A stretch of DNA of 64,000 nucleotides from Methylobacterium currus (GCF_003058325.1 NZ_CP028844.1:329001-393000), one strand, 5' to 3'. Positions 43,302-52,017 are shown, counted from the first letter of the stretch. Numbers and translations: made by a program. The notes: generated by a model not told the origin, from the sequence alone.

Positions 43302-43629
43302 GCTCTCCGGGAGGAGCACGCCGCCTGGCATCGCAGCGAACGCGTCGCGCAGGGTCGCCGCCGCCGGGTGCGGCGGCGGATCGCCCGTGGCCAATTTCAT
43401 TTGAAGTCAAGCGCGGGATCCCCTTTCCCGTGTGGAAGAGGAGTCGGGTGAGGGTGGAGACGGATCAGGATAATCCGCCAAGCGTCGCGCTGCGCAGCTC
43501 AGCGGTTGAGAACCATTGCGGAAACCGAGCGACCCTCACCCCCGGCCCCTCCCCGACACGGGAGAGGGAGGAACCTGCACTCCTTCCTGTCCTGAGAAGA
43601 CCCTGCGACGGCGCCCGCCGGCCGGCGCC
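43302..43629. other. Gene-free interval with REP-like repeats
   Basis: About 330 bp without a credible gene. It holds an inverted pair of a REP-like element at 43421-43455 and 43532-43568. The first 110 bp show no recognisable signal. The interval ends at the stop of the DUF1501 gene. Confidence 0.6.
43421..43568. repeat. Inverted pair of REP-like elements
   Basis: Two copies in opposite orientation. The left copy (43421-43455) begins CCCTTTCCCGTGTGGAAGAG, and the right copy (43532-43568) is its approximate reverse complement, ending CCCGACACGGGAGAGGG. They are separated by 76 bp. This is like a bacterial interspersed mosaic element. A related hairpin lies at 5441-5468. It could fold the 3' end of the DUF1501 transcript. 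Confidence 0.6.
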
Positions 43630-44832
43630 CTACGCCACCAGCCCACCCACCGGCCGCAACGCCTCGGTCCCCGGGAAGACGCTGCGGGCGAGCAAAGCCG
43701 GCGACAGGCCGAACAGGTCCGCCGCCAAGCCCTTGGCGATGGACCGCACATCCGTGGTCGGGGTGAGGTCGCGGCCCTCGTGGAGCTGCGCCGGGGCAAG
43801 GCCCGGCCAATCCGCCAGAACCCGGCCGCCGCGCACCGCTCCGCCGAGGAGGAACGCCACCGTGCCGGTGCCGTGATCGGTGCCGGTGGTGCCGTTGACC
43901 CGGGCGGTGCGGCCGAACTCGGTGACGACCAGGATCGCGGTGTCGGCCCAGCGCGGGGCCAGGATCTCGGCGAAGGCGGAAAACACCCCGTCGAGCCCCC
44001 CGAGTAGACCCGCGAGGCGGCCGGTGGCGCCGCCCTCGTCGGCATGGGTGTCCCAGCCGTCGAGGGCCAAGGCCGCGAGGCGCGGGCCGTCATCGGCCGC
44101 GATCAGCCGGGCCGCGCCCTCGGCGAGGCCGCGCAGGCCGCCCGCGCCCGTCGGCCCGCCCTTCGCCAGGGCATCGACGCCGAGGCCGCGGGCGAGGGAG
44201 GCCGCCAGCGCCGGGTCGCGGGCCTCGTAGAGGCCGAGCACCCGGCGGCCGAGCTCGTCGCTCGCCCGCGGCAGGCGCGGCGGCGCCCAGCCGAGGACCG
44301 GGGCCGGCCCGCGCAGGATCAGGGGCGGCACCACGCCGATGCCGAGGGCGGTCCGGGGCGGGATCCCCTCGCCGGCCGGCAGGGCGGCGGCGAGGCGGTT
44401 GAGCCAGCCGCTCGCGGTGAAACCGGGGCCGGGCTGGCCGCTCTCGAGCACGTCCTGCCCGTCGAAATGAGAGCGTTCGCGGTAGCCGGTGGCAGCCGCA
44501 TGCACCACCAGGGCCTGGCGGGTGGCATAGAGCCGCGCGAAGGTCGGCAGCGCCGGATGCAGGGCGAAGAAGCCGTCGAGGGGCAGAGCCGCCGCCGGCC
44601 CGTCGCGGGTGAGCGCGATGCCGGGACGTAGAGCGGCATAGGCCGGGTCGCCCAGGGGCGCCACCGCCGAGAGGCCGTCGAGGGCGCCCCGCAGGATCAC
44701 CACCACGAGGCGGGCGTCGCGGGCGCCCGGCGCGGCGTAAGCGGTGCGGGGGATGGCGCCCCAGGCGAACAAAGCGCCGGCGGTGCCGAGGATCGCCCGG
44801 CGGCTCGGGTGGACATCGCACGATTCCGTCAT
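43630..44832 (-). CDS. DUF1501 family exported protein
   Basis: Exported protein of 400 residues with a twin-arginine signal (SRRAILGTAGALFAWGA, then AYAAPGARDARL). The fold is of the alkaline-phosphatase/sulfatase type. Recognisable parts are LVVVILRGALDGLSAVAPLGDPAY, WDTHADEGGATGRLAGLL and VVTEFGRTARVNGTTGTDHGTG, the last matching the DUF1501 signature. The substrate is unknown. It starts 5 bp after the DUF1800 gene, a pairing conserved in many bacteria, so the two proteins probably work together in the periplasm. Confidence 0.92.
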   Translation of the reverse strand: MTESCDVHPSRRAILGTAGALFAWGAIPRTAYAAPGARDARLVVVILRGALDGLSAVAPLGDPAYAALRPGIALTRDGPAAALPLDGFFALHPALPTFARLYATRQALVVHAAATGYRERSHFDGQDVLESGQPGPGFTASGWLNRLAAALPAGEGIPPRTALGIGVVPPLILRGPAPVLGWAPPRLPRASDELGRRVLGLYEARDPALAASLARGLGVDALAKGGPTGAGGLRGLAEGAARLIAADDGPRLAALALDGWDTHADEGGATGRLAGLLGGLDGVFSAFAEILAPRWADTAILVVTEFGRTARVNGTTGTDHGTGTVAFLLGGAVRGGRVLADWPGLAPAQLHEGRDLTPTTDVRSIAKGLAADLFGLSPALLARSVFPGTEALRPVGGLVA

Positions 44833-44837
44833 GGGGA

Positions 44838-46205
44838 TCACCGTCGCTGGAACTCGGGGGCCATCAGGACGAGGGCGATGGCTTGCGCCCGGCTCTCGGC
44901 CCGGCGCAGCGCCGTGCGGGTCTCGTCGGTGGCGAGCGGCCCCAGCACCGACTCGGCAAAGGCCGCCGGGTCGGTGCCGGCGGCGAGCTGGCCCGTCCGG
45001 GCGGCGAGGTCGAGCCGCGTGCGCAACCCCTCCGGCGAGGCCCAGGCGCCGGCATCGTCGGGATAGCCGTTCGGGGCCGGGGCGGACCAGAATGGCTGGC
45101 CGAGGGCGGCGAGCCCGTTCATCACCATTCCGGGATGGGGCGCGAGGGCGAGGCCGCGCAAGGCCGCGACCAAGAATTCCTGCGGCGAGCGGATCTTGCG
45201 CTGAACCGGGTTCCAGGCCTCCGGCGCCTCGATCAGCGCCAGCGACACCCGCGACAGGTCGCCGTCCTGGTCGATGAAGGTCTGGGCGAGGCGCGCCACC
45301 AGGGCGGGGGGCGGATCGTCGGCGACGAAGTGGCGGGCGAGCCGCAAGGCGACGTGGCGGGCGGTCGCGGGATGCACCGCGAGGTCGTCGAGAGCCATGC
45401 GCAGCTGCTCGGGCCCGACATCGAGATAGGTGCGGCCCAACAGCGTCACCGCGCCCGGCTCGTGGGCGGCGCGTCGGAAGGCGGTCGCACCCGGCAGGCC
45501 CGCAGCCTGGCCGTCGCGCTGCAGCGACCAGCCGGTGAGGATGCGGGCGAGCGCCGTCACGTCGGCTTGGCCGTAGCCGCCCTCGCTGCCGAGGGTGTGC
45601 AGCTCCAGGAGCTCGCGGCCGAGATTCTCGTTGAGGCCCTTTCCCTGGCGCTGGCCCGCCGGCGAGTTGGGGCCCACCGAGGCGATGTTGTCGAGGTAGA
45701 TCAGCATCGCCGGATGGGTGGCGGCGGCGAGCAGCAGGTCGCGAAACCGCCCGAGCACGTGCGGGCGGATCGCCTCGCGCTCGAAGGCGCCGGCGCTGAC
45801 CCGCAGGTTCGCCCCCCGCACCACCGAGACGGTGAAGTGGTTGGCCCAGAACCAGACCAGGCGCTCGACGAGGCCGGTGGGCGCCTGTTGCGCCAGGGCG
45901 AGGCGGGCCGCCACCTCGGCCTGGTAGGTGCGCTCCGGGATCGGCGGCGCCGGCGGGCCTTCCGGCGTCGGGGCGTCCAGGTTGCCGGCCCGGGCGAGCT
46001 TGCGGCTCTGATCCTCCGCCTGGAGGGCGGTGAGCAGGGTCGACGCGGAGGAGAGGCTCGGCCCGCCCGGCAGGGGGACGACGCCCGCCTGAATCTCGCC
46101 GCGCAAGACCTCCTCGACCGGCTCCGCCCGGGCGAGGTCGCCCGGACGGGCGCCGAGCCCGAAACGCCCGAGGGCGAGCGCCGTCCAGCGCGGATCGACC
46201 GCCAT
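44838..46205 (-). CDS. DUF1800 family protein
   Basis: Protein of 455 residues in the DUF1800 family, recognised from RFGLGARPGDLARAEP, WFWANHFTVSV, HPAMLIYLDNIASVGPN, NENLGRELLELHTLGSEGGYGQADVTALARILTGW and the C-terminal ALVLMAPEFQRR. The signal peptide is not clear. Members are often paired with DUF1501 proteins, as here with a 5-bp gap. The function of the family is not known. Confidence 0.92.
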   Translation of the reverse strand: MAVDPRWTALALGRFGLGARPGDLARAEPVEEVLRGEIQAGVVPLPGGPSLSSASTLLTALQAEDQSRKLARAGNLDAPTPEGPPAPPIPERTYQAEVAARLALAQQAPTGLVERLVWFWANHFTVSVVRGANLRVSAGAFEREAIRPHVLGRFRDLLLAAATHPAMLIYLDNIASVGPNSPAGQRQGKGLNENLGRELLELHTLGSEGGYGQADVTALARILTGWSLQRDGQAAGLPGATAFRRAAHEPGAVTLLGRTYLDVGPEQLRMALDDLAVHPATARHVALRLARHFVADDPPPALVARLAQTFIDQDGDLSRVSLALIEAPEAWNPVQRKIRSPQEFLVAALRGLALAPHPGMVMNGLAALGQPFWSAPAPNGYPDDAGAWASPEGLRTRLDLAARTGQLAAGTDPAAFAESVLGPLATDETRTALRRAESRAQAIALVLMAPEFQRR

Positions 46206-46442
46206 GCCCGTGCCCTCCCCTTTCGTCAGCCACCCTCATGACGCGCCGCAAGGGCTTAACCGATGCTGAGCGGGAGATGACGGTTTCGTAAGGGTACGCC
46301 GGCGAGACGTCGTCTCGACGGGCGAGGGCGTCGGCGATAGGATCCCTCACCCTCGCGTGACTGACGCTTGAGATGGGGCACCATCGGGGAGCGCGAAGGG
46401 CCGTCGCCGCGCGTCTGGGCATCCTCCTGCAAGGGAACGACG

Positions 46443-47075
46443 ATGCCCGCCTCAAGCAACCTCCTCGCCTTCGCGGCGATCGCGCTCGGCATGGTCCTGA
46501 CGCCCGGACCCAACATGATCTACCTGATCTCGCGCTCGATCTGCCAGGGCAGGACGGCGGGCCTGATCTCGCTCGGCGGCGTGGCCCTCGGCTTCGTCGT
46601 CTACATGCTCTGCGCGGCCTTCGGCATCACCGCGCTCGTCCTCGCGGTGCCCTATGCGTACGACGCGGTCCGCCTCGGCGGCGCGGCCTACCTGCTCTGG
46701 CTCGCCTGGCAGGCCGTCCGGCCCGGCGGCCGCTCGCCCTTCGAGGTCGAGGACCTGCCGAAGGACAGCCCTCGCACGCTGTTCCTCATGGGCTTCCTGA
46801 CCAACCTGCTCAATCCGAAGATCGCCGTCATGTACCTGTCGCTGCTGCCGCAATTCATCGATCCGGCGGCCGGGAGCGTGCTGGGCCAGGCGCTCGTGCT
46901 CGGCACGGTGCAGATCGTCGTCAGCGTCCTGGTCAACGCGCTCATCGCGGTCTCGGCCGGATCGATCGCGCTGTTCCTGACCCGGCGGCCGTCCTTCGCC
47001 GTCGTGCAGCGCTGGGTGATGGGAACGGTGCTGGCCGCCCTCGCCGTCCGGATGGCGACGGAGGCCCGCCGCTAA
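46443..47075 (+). CDS. LysE-family exporter
   Basis: Inner-membrane amino-acid exporter of 210 residues with six transmembrane helices. Family marks are GMVLTPGPNMIYLISRSICQGRTAGLISL near the N-terminus and FLTNLLNPKIAVMYLSLLPQF in the middle. It is intact, in contrast to the fragment at 17707-18144. The ATG at 46443 has AAGGGA upstream. It is divergent from the DUF1800 gene and converges on cobQ, with an 18-bp gap. The substrate (perhaps threonine, homoserine or another metabolite) is not evident. Confidence 0.93.
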   Translation: MPASSNLLAFAAIALGMVLTPGPNMIYLISRSICQGRTAGLISLGGVALGFVVYMLCAAFGITALVLAVPYAYDAVRLGGAAYLLWLAWQAVRPGGRSPFEVEDLPKDSPRTLFLMGFLTNLLNPKIAVMYLSLLPQFIDPAAGSVLGQALVLGTVQIVVSVLVNALIAVSAGSIALFLTRRPSFAVVQRWVMGTVLAALAVRMATEARR

Positions 47076-47093
47076 AATCGCGGGGGCCGCCGC

Positions 47094-48587
47094 TCACGGC
47101 CGGCCGCCGCCCGCCAGCGCCAGCAGCCGGTCGCAATCGACATGCGCCTCGAGGTGGTCGGCGAGGCCGTCGAGCACGCTGTCGATCACCGCTTCGTAGG
47201 CCTCCGGCCCCGGCGCGGTGCCGAGTCGGTTCAGCCACAGGGCACGCTGGCCCTCGTCGGCGAACAGGCCGTGCACGTAGGTGCCGCAGACGAGCCCGTC
47301 GGCCGACACGGCGCCGTCAGGGCGGCCGCAGGCGAGGCGGAGCAGCGGCCGGGCCGCGTCGGGCCCGTCGGTTTCGCCGACATGCATCTCGTAGCCGGTG
47401 AACGGCGTTCCGTCCGGCAGGCTGACGCCGCGCGCCGCGGCGAGCCGCTTCTCGGCCGTGAGCACCGTCGCGACGTCGAGGAGGCCTAAGCCCGCCACCG
47501 TGCCGGGCGGCCCCTCGATGCCCTGCGGATCGCTCAGAGTGGTGCCGAGCATCTGGTAGCCGCCGCACAGGCCGAGCACCCGCCCGCCGCGGCGGCGATG
47601 GGCCAGGATGTCGATGTCCCAGCCCTGCCGGCGCAGGAAGGCGAGGTCGGGGATCGTGGTCTTGGAGCCCGGCAGCAGCACGAGGCCGGCCTCGGCCGGG
47701 ATCGGCCGGCCGGGCTCCACCAGCACCACGCTCACCCCGGGCTCGGCCCGCAAGGGATCGAGGTCGTCGAAATTGGCGATGCGCGGCAGGACCGGCACCG
47801 CCACGACCTTTCCGCCCGGCCGCTCGGCGCCGCGCAGGCCGAGCACGTCCTCCGCCGGCAGCCGCGCGGCGTCCGGGAAATGCGGGATCAGCCCGAGCGC
47901 TTCCCAGCCGGTGCGGGCGGCGATCAGGTCCATGCCGTCGGAAAACAGGTTCGGGTCGCCGCGGAAACGGTTGACGAGGAAGCCCCGCACCATCGCGGCA
48001 TCCTCGGGATCGAGCACCGCCTTCGTGCCGACGAGGCTCGCGATCACCCCGCCGCGGTCGATGTCGCCGAGGAGCACCACCGGCGTGCCGGTGGCACGGG
48101 CAAACCCCATATTGGCGATGTCGCCCCGGCGCAGGTTCACCTCCGAGGCCGAGCCCGCGCCCTCGACCAGCACCAGGTCGGATTCGGCGCGCAGCCGCCC
48201 GAAGCTCTCGACGACCGCCGCCAGCAGCCGCGGCTTCCAGGCCTGGTACTCCCGGGCCCGCGCGGTGCCGACCATCCGCCCCTGCACCACCACCTGCGAG
48301 CCGGTCTCGCTCTGCGGCTTCAGGAGCACCGGGTTCATGTGCACGGACGGCGCGACGCCCGCCGCGCGGGCCTGGAGCGCCTGGGCCCGGCCGATCTCGC
48401 CGCCATCGGCGGTGACGGCGGCATTGTTCGACATGTTCTGCGGCTTGAACGGCCGCACCCGCAGGCCCCGCCGCGCGAAGGCGCGGGCGAGCCCGGCGAC
48501 GATCAGCGACTTGCCGACATCCGAGCCCGTGCCCTGGATCATCAGGGCCTTGGCGCCCTCTCGCGCGGGCATGTCTCGCACAGGCAT
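47094..48587 (-). CDS. cobQ: Cobyric acid synthase
   Basis: Amidates the side chains b, d, e and g of adenosylcobyrinic diamide in B12 synthesis, using glutamine and ATP. It has 497 residues. The N-terminal dethiobiotin-synthetase-like domain has [19 protein letters not shown] and [13 protein letters not shown]. The C-terminal triad amidotransferase has the Cys in [11 protein letters not shown] and the His in GTYVHGLF. The start at 48587 follows GAGGAG. No other cob genes are next to it, and I see no cobalamin riboswitch in its 159-bp leader. Confidence 0.95.
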   Translation of the reverse strand: MPVRDMPAREGAKALMIQGTGSDVGKSLIVAGLARAFARRGLRVRPFKPQNMSNNAAVTADGGEIGRAQALQARAAGVAPSVHMNPVLLKPQSETGSQVVVQGRMVGTARAREYQAWKPRLLAAVVESFGRLRAESDLVLVEGAGSASEVNLRRGDIANMGFARATGTPVVLLGDIDRGGVIASLVGTKAVLDPEDAAMVRGFLVNRFRGDPNLFSDGMDLIAARTGWEALGLIPHFPDAARLPAEDVLGLRGAERPGGKVVAVPVLPRIANFDDLDPLRAEPGVSVVLVEPGRPIPAEAGLVLLPGSKTTIPDLAFLRRQGWDIDILAHRRRGGRVLGLCGGYQMLGTTLSDPQGIEGPPGTVAGLGLLDVATVLTAEKRLAAARGVSLPDGTPFTGYEMHVGETDGPDAARPLLRLACGRPDGAVSADGLVCGTYVHGLFADEGQRALWLNRLGTAPGPEAYEAVIDSVLDGLADHLEAHVDCDRLLALAGGGRP

Positions 48588-48746
48588 GACTCCTCGGGGG
48601 TTTGCCGGCCACGTCGTGCGGCAGCGCACGGAAAAAATTCAGAAACCCGATCGGTCAACCGCCAGGTGTGGCGCGGCGGTCATAGGCGCGCGGCCACGCT
48701 CAAGCTAGCCTACAGCCACATTTTCGCTCAACCGGGGCGTCCTCCA

Positions 48747-49655
48747 GTGCTCAAGAAGTTCCTGCTCGCCGGCGCCGCGACGTCGCTCCTCACCGGGGCG
48801 GCCTTCGCGGCCGACCTGCCGGCCCGCGTCGCCCCGCCGCCGGTCTTCACGCCGGTGCCGGTCTTCACCTGGACCGGCTTCTATGCCGGCCTGCACACCG
48901 ACTACACCTTCACCGACCGCCAGCGCATCAACACGGTCGGCAACGACCTGACGCCGACCAACACGATCGGCAACGTCGCGACCCTGCGTCGCCCGCCGGT
49001 GGTGCGCAACGAGCAGGACGGCCTGGCCAATATCGGCGGCGGCTTCGGCTACAACTACCAGTTCACGCCGGGCTCGGGCTTCGTGGTCGGCGTCCAGGCG
49101 GACTGGGCCTGGACCGACCTCCACAAGAACACCTTCTATCTCGGCCCGCAGCTCGCCGCGAATGGCGGCTTCCCCGACCCGAGCGCCTTCCGTCAGGAGC
49201 TGTCCTGGCTCGGCACCGTCGTCGGCCGCGTCGGCTACGCCTTCGACCGCGTCTTCGTCTACGGCATGGGCGGCTTCGCCTATGGCGGCGTTGATTACCG
49301 CGCCAACTTCTACACCACGGCCGGCGCCACCCCGCCGCTCGCCCTGGCCTATGCCGGCCGCTACAACGAGCTCGAGACCGGTTACGCCTATGGCGGCGGC
49401 ATCGAGTACGCCCTGCCGACCGACTCGTTCCTGGCCCGCTTCAGCCTGCTGAGCCTGCTCGGCGTGCAGTCCCAGGCGGTGACGATCAAGGCCGAGTACC
49501 TGCATTACGATCTCGGCAGCCGCAACGTGCTGGTGAACAACACCGGCCTCACGGTGGCCGCCGCCGCGCAGCCGCGCGGCTCCTACACCTCGCGCTTCCA
49601 CACCGAGGGCAACCTGGTCCGCGCCGGGTTCAGCTACAAGTTCAACGGCCTCTGA
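48747..49655 (+). CDS. Omp25/Omp31-like outer-membrane beta-barrel protein
   Basis: Outer-membrane protein of 302 residues with a signal peptide (KKFLLAGAATSLLTGAAFAADLP). The typical opening FTWTGFYAGLHTDY marks the alphaproteobacterial Omp25/31 group. Alternating aromatic-rich strands fit an eight-stranded barrel, and it ends in an aromatic-containing NLVRAGFSYKFNGL strand. The only start in the right place is GTG at 48747, with a weak GGGG site. Two hairpins follow the gene, the second a good terminator. It is probably structural or a small porin. Confidence 0.88.
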   Translation: MLKKFLLAGAATSLLTGAAFAADLPARVAPPPVFTPVPVFTWTGFYAGLHTDYTFTDRQRINTVGNDLTPTNTIGNVATLRRPPVVRNEQDGLANIGGGFGYNYQFTPGSGFVVGVQADWAWTDLHKNTFYLGPQLAANGGFPDPSAFRQELSWLGTVVGRVGYAFDRVFVYGMGGFAYGGVDYRANFYTTAGATPPLALAYAGRYNELETGYAYGGGIEYALPTDSFLARFSLLSLLGVQSQAVTIKAEYLHYDLGSRNVLVNNTGLTVAAAAQPRGSYTSRFHTEGNLVRAGFSYKFNGL

Positions 49656-49707
49656 TCTGCGGATCGGCTGAGCCGGATCGGCGGACCCGAAGGGTCCGCC
49701 CCTCTCG

Positions 49708-49742
49708 ACGGCCGCTGGGCGAAACGCCCGGCGGCCGTTTTT
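49708..49742 (+). terminator. Rho-independent terminator of the Omp gene
   Basis: Stem of 14 pairs (ACGGCCGCTGGGCG / CGCCCGGCGGCCGT, one T-G wobble) with an AAA loop, followed by a run of T to 49742. A smaller hairpin GGCGGACCC/GGGTCCGCC lies just before it at 49679-49699. The metG fragment on the other strand ends right behind the T-run. Confidence 0.9.
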
Positions 49743-49748
49743 CGTTGT

Positions 49749-50156
49749 GGGCAGAGAGCGGCGATCGGCGGGCGACCAGATCTGCGGCCCGCTCCGCTCG
49801 GCAATCAGCCCAGCCTCGTCGAGGCGGCGGTAGAAGTGCTGCTTCAGCGCGTGGTTGGACGGGGCGGAGGAGCGGCCGAAATGGTCGAAGCTCAGCCCGA
49901 AGCGCCGGCAGATCTCCGATTGGCGCGCGTGCCCGGCGTCGCAGAACGCGCGCGGCGCGAGACCCGCTTGCGCCGCCGCGATCTCGGTGGGCGTGCCATG
50001 CTCGTCGGTGGCGCAGACGAACAGCACCTCGCTGCCGATCTGACGATGGAAACGGGCGTGGACGTCGGCCGGCAGAAGCGAGCCGACGAGATTGCCGAGG
50101 TGCTTGGCGCCGCTGACATAGGGCAGCGCGCTGGTGATGAGGATGCGGTGCGACAT
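49749..50156 (-). pseudogene. metG: 3'-truncated methionyl-tRNA synthetase fragment
   Basis: N-terminal fragment of MetRS, about 136 codons. It starts at ATG 50156 with SHRILITSALPYVSGAKHLGNL, where HLGN is the HIGH-type signature. It continues through ATDEHGTPTEIAAAQ and FDHFGRSSAPSNHALKQHFYRRLDEAG to QIWSPADRRSLP. In complete MetRS this is followed by the zinc-binding region and later the KMSKS loop. Here similarity stops at about 49749, just behind the terminator of the Omp gene. The frame then runs on without a stop antisense through that gene. It cannot be a working synthetase, so a complete metG is expected elsewhere in the genome. Confidence 0.85.
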
Positions 50157-50185
50157 GGGGAGCGTCCCGTACGGAAACGGTGGAC

Positions 50186-50247
50186 GCGCCGAACCCACGA
50201 AGACGAAAAAGCCCTCCCGCTCGGCACGGAAGGGCTGGGTTCGGCGC
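50186..50247 (-). promoter_or_regulatory. Nested inverted repeats in the leader of the metG fragment
   Basis: On the minus strand a perfect 12-bp outer repeat (GCGCCGAACCCA and its complement, at 50236-50247 and 50186-50197) encloses a terminator-like hairpin. The layout looks like a transcription attenuator upstream of metG. It could also be just the terminator of the upstream mmsB gene. Confidence 0.45.
50206..50236 (-). terminator. Rho-independent terminator (minus strand)
   Basis: Reading the minus strand, AGCCCT pairs with AGGGCT (with two further CC/GG pairs inside), followed by TTTTT at 50210-50206. It lies about 200 bp after the mmsB stop and 50 bp before the metG fragment start. Confidence 0.65.
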
Positions 50248-50434
50248 TCTCGCCTGTCTCGCGCTGGTGCGCGTCACCCTCTCCGGCCGGACCTCGTGCG
50301 GTCGGGCCGGGTCATTCGCAGGGTCGGGGCGAAGAGCGGTCGCATGAGTAACCAGTACCGTGCGGGCGGCGCGTGCTCAAGCTCTCCCATCCTCGTCGCG
50401 ACGACCCGCAGCTCTGGGCCGATCAGCCCCTCCT

Positions 50435-51322
50435 CTACTCCCGCCCCGCCTCGCGCAGGTGACGGATGATCCCCGAGAAGTCGGTACCGCCCTGCCCGGC
50501 CGCCTCGAAGGCGGCGTAGATCGCTTCCGCATGGGCGCCGAGCGGCGTCGCCGCGCCGGCACCCGCAGCAGCCTCCTGCGCGAGGCGCAGGTCCTTCAGC
50601 ATCAGGGCGGCGGCAAAGCCCGGCTTGTAGTCGTTGTTGGCGGGCGAGGCCGGGACCGGGCCGGGAACCGGGCAGTAGGTGGTGAGCGACCAGCACTGGC
50701 CCGACGAGGTCGAGGCGACGTCGAACAGGGCCTGGTGCGACAGGCCGAGCTTTTCCGCCAGCACGAAGGCCTCGGCGACGCCGATCATCGAGATGCCGAG
50801 GATCATGTTGTTGCAGATCTTGGCAGCCTGGCCGGCGCCGGCCTCGCCGCAATGGACGACCTTGCGGCCCATTTTCGCGAGGACCGGCTCGGCCCGGGCG
50901 AAGGCGTCCGGGGTGCCGCCGGCCATGAAGGTCAGGGTCGCCGCCTTGGCGCCGCCGACGCCGCCGGAGACCGGGGCGTCGAGGCTGGCAAGACCGCGCG
51001 CTTGCGCCTTCTCGTGGGCCGCCCGGGCGCTGGCGACGTCGATGGTCGAGCAGTCGATCATCAGGGCCCCGGGTGCGGCGTGGGGCAGCACCGCGTCGTA
51101 GACCGCCAGCACGTGACGGCCCGCCGGCAGCATGGTGACGACGATCTCGGCCCCCGTCACCGCCGCCTCGGCGCTCTCGGCGACCGACACGCCGGCCGCG
51201 CGGGCGGCCTCGAGCGCCTCCGGCATCAGGTCGAAGCCCGTCACCGCGTGCCCCGCCGCCGCCAGGTTGGCGGCCATCGGCCCGCCCATGTTGCCGAGGC
51301 CCAGGAAAGCGATCTGCGTCAT
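50435..51322 (-). CDS. mmsB: 3-hydroxyisobutyrate dehydrogenase
   Basis: NAD-dependent enzyme of valine catabolism, oxidising 3-hydroxyisobutyrate to methylmalonate semialdehyde, the substrate of MmsA. It has 295 residues. The Rossmann motif is IAFLGLGNMGGPMAANLAAAG, the substrate-binding segment DAPVSGGVGGAKAATLTFMAGG, and the catalytic Lys lies in GAGQAAKICNNMILG. The acyl-CoA dehydrogenase and mmsA genes lie upstream on the same strand, separated from mmsB by a decayed toxin-antitoxin locus on the other strand. Confidence 0.94.
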   Translation of the reverse strand: MTQIAFLGLGNMGGPMAANLAAAGHAVTGFDLMPEALEAARAAGVSVAESAEAAVTGAEIVVTMLPAGRHVLAVYDAVLPHAAPGALMIDCSTIDVASARAAHEKAQARGLASLDAPVSGGVGGAKAATLTFMAGGTPDAFARAEPVLAKMGRKVVHCGEAGAGQAAKICNNMILGISMIGVAEAFVLAEKLGLSHQALFDVASTSSGQCWSLTTYCPVPGPVPASPANNDYKPGFAAALMLKDLRLAQEAAAGAGAATPLGAHAEAIYAAFEAAGQGGTDFSGIIRHLREAGRE

Positions 51323-51382
51323 CGTTGTGTTCCTTTTTTGCCGTATCGTTGTTTGGATCAGCTACGGAGAATCCGTATAGCC

Positions 51383-51667
51383 ATGGCGGAGCGGTTCACC
51401 TGGGATGAGCGGAAGGCGACATCGAATCTGCGCCGTCACGGCGTCGCAATCGAGACCGCCATCAAAACGTTTCGTGATCCATTCGCCATCGAACGGATCG
51501 ATGAGCGGGAGGCTTACGGGGAGGAACGCATCGACATGCTTGGCATGTGCGATAGCGTCATCCCGTTCGTAATCTAGACTGAGCGAGGTGAGGAGATCCG
51601 CCTGAACTCCGCGCGACGGGCAGAGCGACATGAGCGAGACCATGATTTCCGCGAGAATGCGCCCTGA
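51383..51667 (+). pseudogene. BrnT-family toxin with premature amber stop
   Basis: Toxin gene of the BrnT type (RNase of type II TA systems), starting MAERFTWDERKATSNLRRHGVAIE. The frame is interrupted by TAG at 51575-51577 after IPFVI. Without that codon it would continue TERGEEIRLNSARRAERHE and end at TGA 51665-51667, which is the normal BrnT C-terminus and length (about 94 codons). The amber probably replaced the tyrosine or histidine usual before T-E-R. The truncated product lacks the catalytic Arg region, so it should be inactive. The antitoxin remnant overlaps its 3' end. Confidence 0.85.
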
Positions 51668-52004
51668 CGGAACCGTCGTGCTAGGCCATCCGGACGGAAG
51701 CGAGACGCCGTTCGCGACCGATGATCGACGCGGAGGTCGCAGCCGCGGCGGCGGCCGATCCCGATGCGCAGCCGACCAGCCCTGAAAGCCTGACAGGCTC
51801 CCGACGCCTGCCCCGCATCCGAACGTCGCGGCGAGTCCTCGCGCTGACACAGGAAGAGTTCGCCGCACGCTATCACATCCCGATCGGCACCGGGAACGGG
51901 AGCAAGGCCGCACCGTCCCCGACCGGCCCGCCCAGGCTTACCTCGCGGTCATCGCGCACGATCCCGAGGGAGTTCGCCGGGCCCTTGCGGCGCGCATGGC
52001 CTGA
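51630..52004 (+). pseudogene. HTH antitoxin partner of BrnT, frameshifted twice
   Basis: Remnant of an XRE-like antitoxin. The frame starting at 51630 gives MSETMISARMRPDGTVVLG. At about 51720 similarity moves to another frame with MIDAEVAAAAAADPDA and the HTH part RRVLALTQEEFAARYHIPIGT. After 51891 it moves again, consistent with loss of about four bases, to EQGRTVPDRPAQAYLAVIAH and the stop at 52002-52004. Both shifts destroy the DNA-binding helix context, so no intact antitoxin can be made. This agrees with the toxin also being broken. Confidence 0.82.
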
Positions 52005-52017
52005 TACGGCCACGTCT

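Noticed and set aside
47598..48746. Plus-strand frame running into the Omp gene, suggesting a longer protein
   Set aside because: The upstream part is antisense to cobQ and has no domain. The signal peptide of the Omp starts at GTG 48747.
48588..48746. Cobalamin riboswitch upstream of cobQ
   Set aside because: The 159-bp leader lacks a recognisable B12-box (GCCACTG-type) sequence.
48705..49748. Continuation of the metG fragment frame antisense to the Omp gene
   Set aside because: MetRS similarity ends at about 49749. The rest is a shadow of the Omp gene, so it is not a fusion protein.
50274..50345. 24-codon reading frame ahead of the metG fragment as a leader peptide
   Set aside because: Only two Met codons, not clustered, and no clear ribosome-binding site. 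A methionine-sensing leader peptide is not supported.
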